39,060 bases of DNA, taken from the IMG/VR virus record IMGVR_UViG_3300017963_000145, positions 1 through 39,060 of that record; one strand, given 5' to 3'. The stretch is from a virus. Position 1 is the stretch's first letter; every line of letters begins with the position of its first letter. A model generated the notes under the pieces. That model searched no databases. It was not told the origin of the DNA and saw only the letters and a list, made by a program, of their open reading frames with translations. Positions 27,905 to 36,452 of this stretch are shown here, piece after piece. The position numbers were made by a program, and so were the translations under genes.

Positions 27905-28276
27905 ATGGATTTTGTAAAAGAAATATCAGTAGGCAACAGAAGAAAAAAGACTAAAGAAGAGATAAAAAAAGCAACAGAGCTTTTAGAAAAGGCGAGAGCA
28001 GAAGATTCTAAAATGGTTACAGGTGTTTTTATAAATAAAGAGGTTGAAGGCGGAGATTTATCCTTCACATATAAAAAATATAAAGAAGACCCACATAGAA
28101 CATATCATTTTGAAGATGGTAAGACATACACAGTGCCTCTTGGTGTTGCAAAACATATTAATAATCAAACAAAAGTTAAAAGACATTCCTATTTAGTAGA
28201 TAAAAATGGTAAAAAGATTTTAGGAACAGGAAACCCTAGACAAAGGTACCAATTTAACTCTACTGAGTTTATGTAA
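27905..28276 (+). CDS. Conserved head-region protein (123 aa)
   Basis: The 123-residue protein matches a conserved but unnamed phage family seen between capsid and tail-adaptor genes. It has 'ATELLEKARAEDSKMVTGVF', then 'GGDLSFTYKKYKEDP', 'YHFEDGKTYTVPLGVAKHIN' and the ending 'QRYQFNSTEFM'. The N-terminal basic helix and C-terminal beta part suggest a small virion protein. Context supports a head-tail joining or head-completion role, without direct motif evidence. Ribosome binding site: AAAGGAG. The next gene starts 20 bases later. Confidence 0.7.
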   Translation: MDFVKEISVGNRRKKTKEEIKKATELLEKARAEDSKMVTGVFINKEVEGGDLSFTYKKYKEDPHRTYHFEDGKTYTVPLGVAKHINNQTKVKRHSYLVDKNGKKILGTGNPRQRYQFNSTEFM

Positions 28277-28296
28277 AATAAGTCATAGGAGGAAGT

Positions 28297-29268
28297 ATGA
28301 CTGTCACAGGAGATCTAGAGCAAATAAGAGCGAAGGTAAGAAGACTAACCGCTAGACCTTCTGCCAATCAAATAACAGATGCCGAATTAAATGATTATAT
28401 AAATGATTTTTATATATACGATTTGCCACAGGTATTAAAACAATGGGATCTAAAGTCTAGTTTAAGCCCAATAGAAGCTACCACAACAGGTGGAGACAGG
28501 ATATTGACAGAAGGCAGGTGGCTTTATACTGTTGATTCAAATCAATATATTAGCTTAGAACCTCCATTTTACGTTGGAGGATATGAAATAGAATACTTTC
28601 AGGATGTAAGATCATTCTTTAATTATTTTCCAACAAGGACTTCATCTCAAACTTTAGCTACTGCAACGGGAATTGCAGGCCCATATTCTGGAACGGTAAC
28701 TGGAACCCCGATATTATTTAATAGCGTGTTCATTACAGCTCAAGATGGAACAGGAAACACGTTAGTTGTAGAATCTGATGAAGCTGGTAATTTAATAGGA
28801 GATGTAGTTGCAGGAGGAACAATTGATTTAATAACTGGAGCAGTTGCTAATCTAACGTTTACAGCATTAATCCCTGTTGGAAATATTATAAACTCTCAAG
28901 CAGTAAGCTATGTAGAAGCAAGACCTCAAGCTGTATTGTATCAAGACGATACTTTAACATTCTATCCAGTTCCTGATACAGCATATGAAATATCTTGTGT
29001 GGTATATTCTAATCCAGCTGAACTCACAGGAGTTGCAGAGCCAGAGATAAGGCAGTGGTGGAATTTAATTGCAATGGGAGCAGCAATAAAGATATTTACC
29101 GATAATTTAGATGTGGAGAGTATTGCAAAAATTCAACCTCTGTATGATCAGCAAAAAAGGTTAGTATTAAGAAAAACATTAAAACAATTATCAACCCAGC
29201 GAGTAGGAACCATCTTTGACGGCTATAATTACGGAGATTATGGACAAGGTGGCTACAGGGGCTGGTAG
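28297..29268 (+). CDS. Head-tail adaptor with inserted beta module (323 aa)
   Basis: Residues 1-115 ('LEQIRAKVRRLTARPSANQI', 'TDAELNDYINDFYIYDLPQV') are the helical start typical of phage adaptor/connector proteins. The C-terminal third resumes it ('QPLYDQQKRLVLRKTLKQLS', ending 'GYNYGDYGQGGYRGW'). Between them, residues about 118-203 ('GIAGPYSGTVTG' to 'INSQAVSY') form an inserted beta-sandwich module, the same kind as two copies in the nozzle gene at 29854. It would bind below the portal and form the tail attachment ring. The family assignment is by order and N-terminal pattern. Confidence 0.7.
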   Translation: MTVTGDLEQIRAKVRRLTARPSANQITDAELNDYINDFYIYDLPQVLKQWDLKSSLSPIEATTTGGDRILTEGRWLYTVDSNQYISLEPPFYVGGYEIEYFQDVRSFFNYFPTRTSSQTLATATGIAGPYSGTVTGTPILFNSVFITAQDGTGNTLVVESDEAGNLIGDVVAGGTIDLITGAVANLTFTALIPVGNIINSQAVSYVEARPQAVLYQDDTLTFYPVPDTAYEISCVVYSNPAELTGVAEPEIRQWWNLIAMGAAIKIFTDNLDVESIAKIQPLYDQQKRLVLRKTLKQLSTQRVGTIFDGYNYGDYGQGGYRGW

Positions 29269-29278
29269 GAGAAAATAA

Positions 29279-29854
29279 ATGGTTTATTATAATAATATTC
29301 CGCAATCTGGGGACAAACCCTCGCAATCTCAATCACAATTAGCATCAAACTTTGCTGATCTAGACACAGTCTTTAATGATAATCACATTGGATTCTCACA
29401 GGCATCAGATAGAGGAGAGCATAGAAAGGTAACGTTTAATAGCGTTATAGCTGATCCAGCGGAATCTGATCCAAAGACTTCTTTGTATATTAAAACGGTG
29501 GCGGGCGATAGCGAACTTTTTTATGAAAAATACGACAATGCTGCAGCAGCAAACCTCGTACAGCAGCTGACAAATTTGAGTATTACAAACCTAGTGAATG
29601 GAGGAACCGCTGGAGGAAGCCTTTATAGAATAGACTCACCTCTTGGCTTTACAATCTATTGCGGTACAACAAATTCATTTAGTGGCAACCGAACAGTTGT
29701 ATTTCCTTCTGCATATACAACAAATTTAGCCACTCAAGCTACGGCTGAAGATGCAAATGTCCAGAAGACATCAACAACAACAACATTAACAGGGTTAACC
29801 TTGCGTACTGAAAACAATGTAAAGGTTAACTGGTTAGCAATAGGAATAATCTAA
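29279..29854 (+). CDS. Tail protein (191 aa)
   Basis: The 191-residue protein begins 'MVYYNNIPQSGDKPSQSQSQ' then 'LASNFADLDTVFNDNHIGFS', an N-terminal pattern ('NNIPQ-D--SQSQ--L--NF--L') I know from many phage tail proteins. 'GEHRKVTF' and 'SLYIKTVAGDSELFYEKYDN' follow. A C-terminal beta domain ends 'NNVKVNWLAIGII'. It probably attaches to the nozzle or forms a short fibre/tail-tip base. Its stop overlaps the ATG of the nozzle gene by one base. Confidence 0.7.
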   Translation: MVYYNNIPQSGDKPSQSQSQLASNFADLDTVFNDNHIGFSQASDRGEHRKVTFNSVIADPAESDPKTSLYIKTVAGDSELFYEKYDNAAAANLVQQLTNLSITNLVNGGTAGGSLYRIDSPLGFTIYCGTTNSFSGNRTVVFPSAYTTNLATQATAEDANVQKTSTTTTLTGLTLRTENNVKVNWLAIGII

Positions 29855-32451
29855 TGGCAAAAACATTCATAGGTCCATATGAGACTGGAACACAGAGAAA
29901 TCTAGAGCCTCTATGGCTACCTAATGAAGCTTTTGAGACTTTAGAAGATGTTTATGTATGGAGAGGAAGAGTAAGAAAGAAGTCTGGCTACTCAACACTT
30001 GGTAGGTTGAATGACGCAGGCGCAACAGCGACTCCAGTTGCAATAGGAAATGCAATATCTGGCAACTCTACTTTTTCAAGTGGAGCTTGGGCAGCAGCAG
30101 GGGACCTTCCGTTAGCTCCAGGGTCTGTTGCAATAAATGTTGCAGTTGGTGTTGCGCTTTGGCCAGCAAATATTACTTTAGTAGATAACGGAAATGGAAC
30201 ATTAACTGCATCTAATGCAGCAATAGCAGGAGGATATACATTATGTTACGGAACAATAAATTATGAGACTGGTACGTTTGATCTATATTTTGATCCTGTT
30301 CTTCCTGTTGGTGGCCCTTTTGCCGTCACTGTTACTGCTTTCAGACATCTTCCTAGATTATCTGCAATGGGGCTTGGAACATATGAGCAAACTAATATCA
30401 ACCGTGAGGAATTAATTGCTTTCGACGAAGATTTTTCTTATTTGTATAATACTGCTACTGGAGTCTTTGATCCTTTGGTGGATGGGGCTGCTGTAGTTCA
30501 AGAGTGGTCTGGTTCTAATTCTGATTTCTTTTGGACATGGAACTATTACCAAGATAACGCCAGTAATTATTTATTTTGGGCCACAAATAATATTGCAAAC
30601 TCAATAGTAGCTGGTCAGACAAGAGACGGAATACAGATCTATAATGGAACTAATTGGACGGCTCAGACTCCTCAAATAGATGCTACACCAAATGAATTAA
30701 GAGGCTGTCTGATCCTGGTTTCGTATAAAGATCGAATGATAGCTTTAAATACTCTTGAAGGTTTAGTAACTCCAGCAGGAGCAACTAGACACCCTAACAG
30801 AGCAAGATGGTCTCAGAATGGAGTGCCATATACCACAACTCTCGGGGGAGCAGATGCAAATGCTTGGAGAGATGACATAGTTGGAAGAGGTGGTTTTATA
30901 GATGCGCCTACTAGAGAAGCAATCGTATCCGCTGGATTCGTGAAAGATACACTATTGGTGTATTTTGAAAGATCAACTTGGCAGTTAAGATATACAGGTA
31001 ATGAACTACTTCCATTTGTTTGGGAGCAAATAAATGCCGAATTAGGCTCGGAATCTACTTTCTCTAGTGTTATGTTTGATAAGGGCGTGATGACAGTAGG
31101 AGACAAAGGTATATATGCTTCTAGCGCAATCAACGTAGAGAGAATAGACAACAAAGTGCCTAGCTTAGTATTTAATATTCATAACGACAATGAAGGCCCA
31201 GCTAGAGTCCATGGAATAAGAGATTTTTATAATGAGTTAGTTTATTGGTGTTACCCCGATGATGACACCGATGGAACTTTCCCAAATAAAACAATCTGTT
31301 TAAATTATGCTGAAGGAAGCTATTCAATATTTAATGATAGCTTTACATGCTTTGGATACTGGCAAGATGTAACAGACTATACGTGGGCAACACTTCCATT
31401 TGACACATGGAGCTCATGGGATATTCCGTGGGGAAGTCCAATAGGGCAGAGCTATTTCCCATCAATAGTAGCAGGAAATCAGAAAGGTTTTATCCTTAGA
31501 TTGAATCAGGGAATAGAGAACGGAGCATATGCAGATATAGAAAGTATCACTAATGCTAATCCAGCTGTAGTTCAAGTAGCAAATCATAATTTAAACACTG
31601 GACAATTCATAAAATTTTATTTTACAAGAGGTTTTACAGAAAATGTCGTTGCTGAAGCGGTTGGCACAGCTGTTGCTGGTTCAACTTCATTTACGGGCAC
31701 ACTTGCTAATATTGGGGTATTCCCAGCATCTGCGCCTACTGGAGGAGGTCCTAATTTCGTATCTATCCAGATAGGAGCCTTAATCTTTACAGATTTGGGA
31801 AATGGGACTTTACTTGAGTCAACTTTAGGAGTGCTAACTGGAACAATAGATTATGAGAACTCTACTTTTACTATAAATTTTGGAGCATTAGGTGTAGATA
31901 CAGCGGTTACTGCGGACTATAGTTATAATATTTTAAACTACAGAGTTTTTTATGCAGCTAGGCTTACTGATAATACTTTCTCAATTTACAGCATTAATCA
32001 AACATCTGGATTAACAGAGGCGGTAGATTTATCAGGATATGGAGCAGCTTATACAGGATCTGGGGAAATATCACAGATATCAAACTTTAAAGCTAAGACA
32101 AAGAAGTTTAATCCTCATCTAGAAACTGGTAGTAATTTCAGGATGTTATATTATGACATGCTAATGAGTAAGAGTGACATGACATTTACTAGCAATATCT
32201 ATGCTGATGAAGACGATAATCAAGCTGTATTGCAGTTAAATGTAACATGTGCAGATGAGACAGGCTCTGGCCTTGCTAAAGAGAAGACATGGAAAAGGGT
32301 TTATGCCAACACTAATTCAGATTTTGTACAATTAGAATTTGAACTATCTAGAATACAGATCACAGATAGAGACAATTACGCATCAGACTTTAGATTTCAT
32401 GCCATGTTAATAGAAACACTAGCAACAGGAAGACAGGTTAATAGATCATGA
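29854..32451 (+). CDS. Tail nozzle/tubular tail protein, P22 gp10-like (865 aa)
   Basis: The 865-residue protein follows the tail-nozzle plan. The N-terminus is 'TGTQRNLEPLWLPNEAFETL' with 'DVYVWRGRVRKKSGYSTLG'. A central beta-propeller-like part has 'MIALNTLEGLV', 'FERSTWQLRYTGNELLPFVW' and 'KGVMTVGDKGIYASS'. The C-terminal part is 'IYADEDDNQAVLQLNV' to 'RFHAMLIETLATGRQVNRS'. Two extra beta modules are inserted at about residues 63-163 and 602-692. They share 'DNGNGTL/DLGNGTL' and 'GTINYETG/GTIDYENS' with each other, and their type is also found in the adaptor gene. It would form the hexameric tube through which DNA exits, carrying the spikes. Confidence 0.78.
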   Translation: MAKTFIGPYETGTQRNLEPLWLPNEAFETLEDVYVWRGRVRKKSGYSTLGRLNDAGATATPVAIGNAISGNSTFSSGAWAAAGDLPLAPGSVAINVAVGVALWPANITLVDNGNGTLTASNAAIAGGYTLCYGTINYETGTFDLYFDPVLPVGGPFAVTVTAFRHLPRLSAMGLGTYEQTNINREELIAFDEDFSYLYNTATGVFDPLVDGAAVVQEWSGSNSDFFWTWNYYQDNASNYLFWATNNIANSIVAGQTRDGIQIYNGTNWTAQTPQIDATPNELRGCLILVSYKDRMIALNTLEGLVTPAGATRHPNRARWSQNGVPYTTTLGGADANAWRDDIVGRGGFIDAPTREAIVSAGFVKDTLLVYFERSTWQLRYTGNELLPFVWEQINAELGSESTFSSVMFDKGVMTVGDKGIYASSAINVERIDNKVPSLVFNIHNDNEGPARVHGIRDFYNELVYWCYPDDDTDGTFPNKTICLNYAEGSYSIFNDSFTCFGYWQDVTDYTWATLPFDTWSSWDIPWGSPIGQSYFPSIVAGNQKGFILRLNQGIENGAYADIESITNANPAVVQVANHNLNTGQFIKFYFTRGFTENVVAEAVGTAVAGSTSFTGTLANIGVFPASAPTGGGPNFVSIQIGALIFTDLGNGTLLESTLGVLTGTIDYENSTFTINFGALGVDTAVTADYSYNILNYRVFYAARLTDNTFSIYSINQTSGLTEAVDLSGYGAAYTGSGEISQISNFKAKTKKFNPHLETGSNFRMLYYDMLMSKSDMTFTSNIYADEDDNQAVLQLNVTCADETGSGLAKEKTWKRVYANTNSDFVQLEFELSRIQITDRDNYASDFRFHAMLIETLATGRQVNRS

Positions 32452-32936
32452 CGTTTAGACCGATAAACACATTAGAGACACCTCTTCCAGAGAATGTATC
32501 TTTTTCAGAAGATTACAAGCAGTTTCTTGAGCAGATAACCAGATATTATAGAGACATTGCAAGGACTGTTAACGACAAGGAAAGAGGGTTCTATCCTGAA
32601 GAGCTAGAGATTTTAAACAGTCAGAAGTATTTCGTAGCGGGCGACCCCCAAAGATATAGAAATGTTTTTAGAAAGGTTTTTTCATTTGGGGCTATAGCAG
32701 CGGGGGCCGTTTTAAATATTGCTCACGGAATCACTGGCTTGACAGAAGTAACAGATCTATATGGTGCTGTAATCACAGCCGTTCCAGACGACAGGCCTAT
32801 TCCTTATGTTGATACAGTTCTAGTAACGAATCAGATATCAGTGCTTAGGAATGGCATAAACATAGTCGTTACAAACGGGGCTACTGCACCTAATGTTACT
32901 TCAGGTACCATAGTCATCGAGTACCTTAAACAATAG
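32448..32936 (+). CDS. Tail protein (162 aa)
   Basis: The 162-residue protein starts with an ATGA overlap with the nozzle gene. The N-terminal part is helical ('FSEDYKQFLEQITRYYRDIA') with 'YPEELEILNSQKYF'. Then comes the phrase 'VFSFGAIAAGAVLNIAHGIT', which I associate with small tail proteins downstream of nozzle genes in several phages. The C-terminal half is a beta domain ('ISVLRNGINIVVTNGATAPN', 'TIVIEYLKQ'). It probably closes or decorates the tail tip. A perfect 19-base palindrome follows its stop. Confidence 0.7.
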   Translation: MTFRPINTLETPLPENVSFSEDYKQFLEQITRYYRDIARTVNDKERGFYPEELEILNSQKYFVAGDPQRYRNVFRKVFSFGAIAAGAVLNIAHGITGLTEVTDLYGAVITAVPDDRPIPYVDTVLVTNQISVLRNGINIVVTNGATAPNVTSGTIVIEYLKQ

Positions 32937-32955
32937 ATGTAAAGCAGCTTTACAT
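32937..32955. repeat. 19-base perfect palindrome
   Basis: ATGTAAAGCAGCTTTACAT directly follows the stop at 32936. Its first 18 bases recur at 23536-23553 inside another gene. It could be a protein-binding site or a small hairpin. Confidence 0.6.
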
Positions 32956-32970
32956 TTGTTCGTTAAACTG

Positions 32971-32999
32971 TTGCAATAAATCAAAGAAAAGATTTTACT
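32971..32999 (+). promoter_or_regulatory. Possible promoter of the ejection-protein genes
   Basis: TTGCAA (32971-32976), 17 bases, TTTACT (32994-32999). The -35 equals that of the 15685 promoter; the -10 is weak. Confidence 0.35.
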
Positions 33000-33020
33000 T
33001 AAGAGAAACAAGGAGAGGAC

Positions 33021-33536
33021 ATGTCTACTTTATCACAAGCATTATTCGGGAGAAGAGAGAGACTTGAACAAGTCCCTACTGTATCCCCTCAACAACAACA
33101 GTTTCTTACTCAGCTATTAGGGCAAATACAACGCCCTTTAGGAGCGGGAATAGAAAACTTACAGCAATTAATATCTGGTGATGTTTCAGCATTTGAAAAA
33201 CCAGCGATGAGACAATTTCAAGAAGAGATTATTCCTGGGATAGCCGAAAGATTTTCAGGTCTAGGAGCTGGAGCACAACAGTCATCAGCATTCCAGCAAG
33301 CATTGGGCGGCGCTGGAGCTGGTCTTGCTGAAAGATTAGGAATGCAAAGGGCAGGACTTCAACAACAAGGATTAAGTCAGTTAATGGGGCTTTTAGGGCC
33401 AGCCCTAACGCAACAGCAACAACCAATTTTTAGGCCTGGAACTCCAGGTTTATTTGGCGCACTAGCAGGTGGGTTAGGCTCAGCGTTAGGAACAGCTGGT
33501 GGCTTAGGTTTAGGAAGATTACTAGGAGGGATATAA
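33021..33536 (+). CDS. Gln/Gly-rich internal virion protein (171 aa)
   Basis: The 171-residue protein is Gln-rich in its N-terminal half ('VSPQQQQFLTQLLGQIQRPL', 'ERFSGLGAGAQQSSAFQQAL') and Gly/Ala/Leu-rich at the end ('FGALAGGLGSALGTAGGLGL'). That glycine-zipper-like tail can insert into membranes. Such short amphipathic proteins ahead of larger ejection proteins are typical of podovirus-like gene clusters. It overlaps the next gene by one base. It probably travels in the capsid and helps form the conduit across the host envelope. This is inferred from composition and position. Confidence 0.65.
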   Translation: MSTLSQALFGRRERLEQVPTVSPQQQQFLTQLLGQIQRPLGAGIENLQQLISGDVSAFEKPAMRQFQEEIIPGIAERFSGLGAGAQQSSAFQQALGGAGAGLAERLGMQRAGLQQQGLSQLMGLLGPALTQQQQPIFRPGTPGLFGALAGGLGSALGTAGGLGLGRLLGGI

Positions 33537-34396
33537 TGGCAATACCAATAATACCGCAAGAACCATCATTACTGGAGACTTTGGGCGTTGGATTAGGTGG
33601 TGGTGTGCAGACAGGTATGCAAACTGCACTACAACGTCAATTACAACAAACTCAGCCAATAACAGAATATCAGCAATTGCAAACAGCTTTAAGAGCTAGA
33701 GAGTTAGAACAAAAAGAAGTGAAAGAGGAGGAAAGAAAAGCAGAATGGGAGTATACGCAACATAAAGATTTTAGAAAAGAGGTAACAGAGAATTATAGAG
33801 ATGCATTGGAGACGGATATGCGTCTAAATAGAATGGCTGAATTGAATAATACTGGGCAATTAACAGCTCCTGCTACTGCAGTTTTGTTAGATAAGCTAGG
33901 GCTGCCAGTTTCTATTTTAGGAAACCCTGATTCTGAAGAATTTGATAAATTATCAAAAGATCTTTTAAAAAACATAAGAACTTATTTTGGAGCAAGAATT
34001 AATGTTGTAGAAGTAGAAAACTTCTTAAAAACTATCCCATCATTAATGAACTCTCAAGAAGGTAGGTCTAGGGTAATAAGTAATTTAAAAATGCTATTGG
34101 AGCCTAGAAAGCTTATGTTTGATGAATATAGAAGAATTAGAGAGGAGCGTTTACAACAGGGAAAGCCTTTGCCTATTGATTTAGAAGAGAGCGTTATAGA
34201 GGGAATAAAGCCTCAATTAGACGAATTATCACAAAGGTTTGAAGCTGGACCTTCTCAAGATATAGGTCCTCAAATTGCACCTGAAACAAATATTTTTCAA
34301 AAAATGCCAGCGCCTAAAGATTATTCTGGAGCCGTTATTGAAGATGATAAAGGAAACAGATATAGAAGTGATGGTAAAAAGTGGAGGAAAATCTAA
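33536..34396 (+). CDS. Internal virion protein (286 aa)
   Basis: The 286-residue protein has a Gly/Gln-rich start ('LETLGVGLGGGVQTGMQTAL', 'QRQLQQTQPITEYQQLQTAL'). A long charged helix follows ('RARELEQKEVKEEERKAEWE'). Helical segments then run to residue 240, and the end is a short beta tail ('GAVIEDDKGNRYRSDGKKWR'). The design resembles ejection or internal core proteins. Its TAA overlaps the ATG of the next gene by one base, so the three proteins from 33021 to 35685 are made together. No enzymatic motif such as a transglycosylase signature is visible. Confidence 0.65.
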   Translation: MAIPIIPQEPSLLETLGVGLGGGVQTGMQTALQRQLQQTQPITEYQQLQTALRARELEQKEVKEEERKAEWEYTQHKDFRKEVTENYRDALETDMRLNRMAELNNTGQLTAPATAVLLDKLGLPVSILGNPDSEEFDKLSKDLLKNIRTYFGARINVVEVENFLKTIPSLMNSQEGRSRVISNLKMLLEPRKLMFDEYRRIREERLQQGKPLPIDLEESVIEGIKPQLDELSQRFEAGPSQDIGPQIAPETNIFQKMPAPKDYSGAVIEDDKGNRYRSDGKKWRKI

Positions 34397-35685
34397 TGCC
34401 ATTTAGATTAGTTCAAGAAGATCAGGCAGGACAGCCTGAAGAAGTCAACGGTAAATTTAGGCTTGTAGATCCTTCGGAACTTGAACCTACAAAAGAAGAG
34501 AAGGTTGCAAAAAGTCTAAAGTTTTTTGGATATCAACCCTCTCCTGAAGCTATAAGAAAAATAAGACAACCTGTAGGTGTTGGGTTAAAGGGATTAACAA
34601 AAGGACTACTTGGAACAGCGGGAGAACTTATTGCGTTTCCACAAAGAATAGCAGGTGTTAAGAAACCTATTACAGGTTTGCCTACAACAGAACAAGTTGG
34701 AGATTTTTTTGAAAAACTTTCTGGGGAAGAATTTAAGCCAGAAAATTTAACAGAAGAATTTATTGATAGAGGGGCTGAATTTCTGGGTTCTATCCTAGGT
34801 CTAGGAGGGCCGCTAAAGGGGACCACATTAGCTAAAACAATGGGAAGGACTATATTGGGTGCTTTTGCTCCAGCTGGTGCTTCAATAGCTGCAGAAAAGG
34901 CTAAATTACCGCCTTGGGCTCAGATAGCTAGCACCATAGGAACAAGTTTCTTAACTCATAGGTTGACTGGTAAGGGGCTTCGAGATATCGAGAGGGGATT
35001 ATATAGAAATGCCAGAGAGTTGGCAGCGGACAATGAAATTTCTGCAACTTCATTAAGAAATGGAATTAAAAACCAAATAAAAAACTTAAAAAAAGGAGGA
35101 ATAGAACAATCGGATAGAGAGGCCTTAAGAAAGTTAAATGATACTTTAGGAGCCATAAAAGATAATAAAATTAAAATTTCTGATTTAATGGAAACAAAGG
35201 TTAAATTAAACGAAGCGCGAGGAAAATTATTTGCTAAAGATTTAGGAAAGTCAGGAGTAAGGGCTGCAAGGAAAAAATTAAAAGACGTAGCAGGCTTGTT
35301 AGACAAAAATGTAGAAAAATTTGACAATCCTAAGTTTCAGACAACTTTAAAACAAGCAAACCAACTTCATAGTGGAGTCGCAGAAACAAGAAAAATGTTT
35401 AATTTTATAAAAGATCACCCTCAATTATCTGGGTTAAGTTCATTGGCTTTAAAATATTTGTTTCCATCATTAATAAAATGGGGAGGTCCAATAGCTGCTG
35501 CTGGGCAAGTCGGGCAATTTATGAAGGCCATGACCAAATTTCCAGGCTATAGAAAAGCTTATTTTGATGTATTAAAGAATGCAGCAAAAGAAGAAGTAAG
35601 GGGGACAGCAGGTGCTCTAAAAAAATTTAATAAACAAACAGAAGATTTAGAGAGAAAAGGGGAGTTTAGATTAATAAAGGAATAA
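34396..35685 (+). CDS. Ejection protein with glycine-rich membrane segments (429 aa)
   Basis: I set the start at ATG 34396, with GGAGG upstream inside the previous gene. The GTG at 34381 lacks such a site. The N-terminus is polar ('FRLVQEDQAGQPEEVNGKFR'). Residues about 60-200 hold Gly/Ala-rich hydrophobic stretches ('GVGLKGLTKGLLGTAGELIA', 'FLGSILGLGGPLKGTTLAKT', 'ILGAFAPAGASIAAEKAKLP'), typical of membrane-penetrating virion proteins. The second half is basic coiled coil ('IKNQIKNLKKGGIEQSDREA', 'GVRAARKKLKDVAGLLDKNV'). It probably leaves the virion at infection and joins a trans-envelope channel. No lytic domain was found. Confidence 0.7.
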   Translation: MPFRLVQEDQAGQPEEVNGKFRLVDPSELEPTKEEKVAKSLKFFGYQPSPEAIRKIRQPVGVGLKGLTKGLLGTAGELIAFPQRIAGVKKPITGLPTTEQVGDFFEKLSGEEFKPENLTEEFIDRGAEFLGSILGLGGPLKGTTLAKTMGRTILGAFAPAGASIAAEKAKLPPWAQIASTIGTSFLTHRLTGKGLRDIERGLYRNARELAADNEISATSLRNGIKNQIKNLKKGGIEQSDREALRKLNDTLGAIKDNKIKISDLMETKVKLNEARGKLFAKDLGKSGVRAARKKLKDVAGLLDKNVEKFDNPKFQTTLKQANQLHSGVAETRKMFNFIKDHPQLSGLSSLALKYLFPSLIKWGGPIAAAGQVGQFMKAMTKFPGYRKAYFDVLKNAAKEEVRGTAGALKKFNKQTEDLERKGEFRLIKE

Positions 35686-35691
35686 TAAAAA

Positions 35692-35772
35692 TTAAATTTC
35701 AGGATCAACTGATGCGTCTTCCATTCTATATATTGATACAAGAATTGTTATAAATACAATTATGCCTATCAT
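35692..35772 (-). CDS. Tiny membrane peptide (26 aa), third of a coupled trio
   Basis: ATG 35772 overlaps the stop of the preceding minus-strand frame (ATGA). The 26-residue product 'MIGIIVFITILVSIYRMEDA' plus six residues is a single membrane segment with a short acidic tail. It is credible mainly because it completes a row of three overlapping frames. Confidence 0.5.
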   Translation of the reverse strand: MIGIIVFITILVSIYRMEDASVDPEI

Positions 35773-35867
35773 CTTTTAAAGTCTCCTTCTCCGAATTCTA
35801 TATCTGAATCTTTCCAACATCGATGAAGGTGCCATATGAAAATTGCACATCCTAAAATAAATATCAT
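35769..35867 (-). CDS. Tiny membrane peptide (32 aa), second of a coupled trio
   Basis: ATG 35867 overlaps the stop of the 54-residue gene upstream (ATGA), with GAGGAGG just before it. The 32-residue product has a short hydrophobic start ('MIFILGCAIFIWHLHRCWKD') and an acidic tail. It ends in another ATGA overlap. No family is recognised. Confidence 0.55.
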   Translation of the reverse strand: MIFILGCAIFIWHLHRCWKDSDIEFGEGDFKR

Positions 35868-36028
35868 TTCCTCCTCTCCTCGATAGCACAAAGTCTTCCG
35901 TGAAAGTTCTTCATTTCTTCATAAATAGACTTTTGTAAAGAATCTATTTTAGATGAAATGTATAAAAGATAAGGTAATATTATGCCTACAATAGCTATTA
36001 ATAAAACTAATAATTGAAACCAGCTCAT
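35864..36028 (-). CDS. Small membrane protein (54 aa), first of a coupled trio
   Basis: TGGAGGAG precedes ATG 36028. The 54-residue protein has one membrane segment ('FQLLVLLIAIVGIILPYLLY', residues 4-23) followed by an amphipathic helix ('SKIDSLQKSIYEEMKNFHGR') and 'LCAIEERRK'. The 'MKNFHGRLCAIEER' ending is a pattern I recall from many small phage proteins of unknown role. It has its own promoter and leads a three-gene overlapping operon inserted between plus-strand genes. Lysis (holin or regulator) or superinfection immunity are the obvious candidates; neither is shown. Confidence 0.65.
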   Translation of the reverse strand: MSWFQLLVLLIAIVGIILPYLLYISSKIDSLQKSIYEEMKNFHGRLCAIEERRK

Positions 36029-36050
36029 GTCTCCTCCAAAATCTCAACCT

Positions 36051-36079
36051 AGTGTATCAGAGGTTAGGGTTTTTGTAAA
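36051..36079 (-). promoter_or_regulatory. Promoter of the membrane-peptide trio
   Basis: On the minus strand TTTACA (36074-36079), 17 bases, TACACT (36051-36056). The spacer contains AACCCTAACCT. An AACCT/AGGTT inverted repeat (36046-36065) overlaps the -10, so the promoter may be regulated. Confidence 0.55.
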
Positions 36080-36154
36080 TACGAAGGATTATTTTAATCT
36101 TTAAATAAAATCTTTAACCCTATAAAACATTAATATAACAAAAGGAGGTTCGAT

Positions 36155-36430
36155 ATGAATCCTGTTGCATTAATGTCTAAGCACTGCAAGATCTATGAGC
36201 AAGATAGATATTTTACTGTAAAAAGTTTAGCAAAGAAAAACAGGCAGCTCGGCGTTTGGCCATCTAATGAGTTTACCATTAGGGATTTTCAGGGAGATTT
36301 TAATAGGATGGGGTTTAAGGATGTTTTTGTTATCAAAGATCATACGTTGTTTGTGAATGAGATGAAGTTTTGGCAGGCTTTAATTACTATAAGGGATATA
36401 AAGTTTATTAAGGTTAAAGGGTTGTTTTAA
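36155..36430 (+). CDS. Hypothetical protein (91 aa)
   Basis: The 91-residue protein has an excellent AAAGGAGG site and an isolated position. It is basic, with helical and strand segments ('YFTVKSLAKKNRQLGVWPSN', 'FTIRDFQGDFNRMGFKDVFV', 'IKDHTLFVNEMKFWQALITI'). This suggests a small folded domain, possibly winged-helix-like, that could bind DNA. I cannot assign a family. It lies head-to-head with the membrane-peptide operon. The gap between them holds two copies of AATCTTTAA and a TAGGGTT/AACCCTA inverted repeat, which may be its regulatory sites. Confidence 0.65.
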   Translation: MNPVALMSKHCKIYEQDRYFTVKSLAKKNRQLGVWPSNEFTIRDFQGDFNRMGFKDVFVIKDHTLFVNEMKFWQALITIRDIKFIKVKGLF

Positions 36431-36452
36431 TCGTCGGGGATGTGGCGCCAGG

